The notes beneath the pieces are model-generated. The model was given only the letters and a program-made list of their open reading frames with translations, was not told the DNA's origin and searched no databases. DNA of 7,374 nt from Rhodospirillaceae bacterium (GTDB lineage Bacteria; Pseudomonadota; Alphaproteobacteria; Rhodospirillales; Magnetovibrionaceae): the NCBI GenBank assembly GCA_002401565.1, contig NVTL01000032.1, forward strand, positions 3,252 to 10,625. Reading direction: 5' to 3'. Position numbers and translations under genes: made by a program. Shown piece after piece: positions 6,393-7,374 of this stretch (positions are counted from its first letter, which is position 1; the number at the start of each line of letters is the position of its first letter).

Positions 6393-7374
6393 TTGGACAA
6401 GAAGCAAGCCCATTGGACATTAAAGAAGCGTGGGTTTAATCATGACCCAAGTGAGTCACGCTATGACCTTTATCGTGGAACTTTGAATATCCACGGTAAG
6501 CTCATGCCTATAATGATCGAAATAAGAGATTGGTATTTTGCAATACCTCCTATCATTCGGTTAGATGAAGATTTAGCTGAAAAGCATGGTGCGCTGCCTC
6601 ATATCATGGGCTATGGCGGTGTATGTTACGTAGGCGGTGCCAAAGCCCCGGTTTTGAATTTTTATGATCCTGGCAGCACCATTTTGCTATGCTTGAATAC
6701 AGCCCAAAAAACATTAGAAGACATTTTTGGCAACCGTGACCCTGATGCTTTAGCCGAGGAGTTTTTTGCTTATTGGGAAAGCGCGAGTGGCCTGACATCG
6801 GTGTATTACGACATACAGCAAGGTTTTGAAGGTACTGTCCCTTACCTTGAAGTGATGCCAAACCCAACAACACTTTTTGGCATTTCAACTGATCAGAAAG
6901 ATTGCCTCAAATTATTTGATGAAATTCAAGAATCTCCGAGTTCATCTATAAAATTTCTTGATCGGAATGCCGTAATTATAAATGTTAATGCGAACGCAAC
7001 AGTTCTTCAAAAGAACTGGCCGCCTAGGACGTTGAAAGATGCATTAGAATGGCTGGGGTCAATTAGCCCTAGCTTGCCTGACAAGGTATCGTCCTATTTG
7101 GGTGATTCGGGGTTGGCAAAACGTTCGAAGAAAGGAGCCAGACCTGTTGCAGTAAACCCAGTATTTCTCTTTTCATTCTTAAATGGTATTTTTGGTTTCA
7201 TTATCAATGTCCCTGCTGGCTATAAAGCATCTCAAGACATCACCCGAACCAAGGATGCGTACGCCAAAGTCATACTTTCTCAATCCCATGAACTCTCCAT
7301 TCAACGTTTTACAGGACAGTCAATGTCTCCATCATTTATAACTGAAAGAAACCTTGATGGTGAAAAGACGCTTT
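6393..7374 (+). CDS. cap2: Cap2-like E2-E1 ubiquitin-transfer-type enzyme, 3' end beyond the window
   Basis: In Type II CBASS, Cap2 is an E1/E2 fusion that activates the C terminus of the synthase and joins it to cellular targets, raising its activity. The visible 327 codons are open to the edge. The E2 part shows H70 followed by GYGGVCYV with C78 as the likely catalytic cysteine, then VLNFYDPGSTILLCL (87-101), similar to the HPN-to-Cys arrangement of E2 folds. C100 is a less likely second candidate. The sequence stops near ITERNLDGEKTL, before the expected ATP-binding loop and E1 cysteine. The start is taken as TTG at 6393, five bases after the synthase stop. The frame is closed by TAA at 6375, no ATG occurs before codon 38, and CTG at 6390 is the only near alternative. 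There is no clear ribosome binding site, so translation probably depends on coupling. Identity rests on motif and context together. Confidence 0.85.
   Translation, partial: MDKKQAHWTLKKRGFNHDPSESRYDLYRGTLNIHGKLMPIMIEIRDWYFAIPPIIRLDEDLAEKHGALPHIMGYGGVCYVGGAKAPVLNFYDPGSTILLCLNTAQKTLEDIFGNRDPDALAEEFFAYWESASGLTSVYYDIQQGFEGTVPYLEVMPNPTTLFGISTDQKDCLKLFDEIQESPSSSIKFLDRNAVIINVNANATVLQKNWPPRTLKDALEWLGSISPSLPDKVSSYLGDSGLAKRSKKGARPVAVNPVFLFSFLNGIFGFIINVPAGYKASQDITRTKDAYAKVILSQSHELSIQRFTGQSMSPSFITERNLDGEKTL

Noticed and set aside
1..7374. CRISPR array, rRNA or complete tRNA gene, insertion sequence
   Set aside because: No regularly spaced repeats, no cloverleaf-type sequence and no transposase reading frame were seen on either strand.

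Overview
The window carries two divergently transcribed anti-phage modules separated by a 738-bp non-coding stretch. The protein families and the mixed, moderately GC-rich composition suggest a Proteobacterium. An alphaproteobacterium is plausible, but nothing here (no rRNA, no complete tRNA) fixes the taxonomy.

Left half, minus strand (3535 down to 53): a large single-polypeptide restriction-modification-type gene of the MmeI-like (Type IIL/IIG) N6-adenine methyltransferase family, which also resembles the methylases of BREX and DISARM. It is read as two parts. The upstream part (2024-3535) has a PD-(D/E)xK-type nuclease motif, a helical spacer and the SAM-binding motif. The downstream part (53-2014) has the NPPF catalytic motif, the target-recognition region and a C-terminal tail. 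Both parts lie in the same frame and are separated only by one TGA codon, at the position where I recall relatives having Trp. The target-recognition stretch is clearly more AT-rich than the rest of the gene, suggesting a swapped specificity domain. Eighteen bases downstream, the first 11 codons of another minus-strand gene run off the left edge.

Middle (3536-4273): no convincing gene. It holds a good candidate minus-strand promoter for the methylase, a 14-base match to what a tRNA 3' end looks like, and several inverted repeats. The most notable are a long imperfect palindrome (3889-3955), a nested palindrome (4032-4090), and two hairpins flanking an orphan Shine-Dalgarno-like AGGGGAGG just before the right-hand operon.

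Right half, plus strand (4274 to the right edge): a Type II CBASS operon in the order patatin-like phospholipase effector (CapV), DncV-like cyclic dinucleotide synthase, and Cap2 (E2-E1 fusion conjugase). Cap2 is cut by the window edge just after its E2 part. The genes are tightly packed: a 7-base overlap, then a 5-base gap. In the known system the synthase makes a cyclic dinucleotide (3'3'-cGAMP for DncV) on phage infection, which activates CapV to degrade membrane phospholipids. Cap2 conjugates the C-terminal glycine of the synthase to targets to prime it. The synthase here does end in glycine. A Cap3 (JAB peptidase) gene would be expected beyond the right edge.

CBASS and MmeI-like enzymes are known systems. 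The less explained points are the in-frame TGA, the mosaic recognition domain, and the structured intergenic region.
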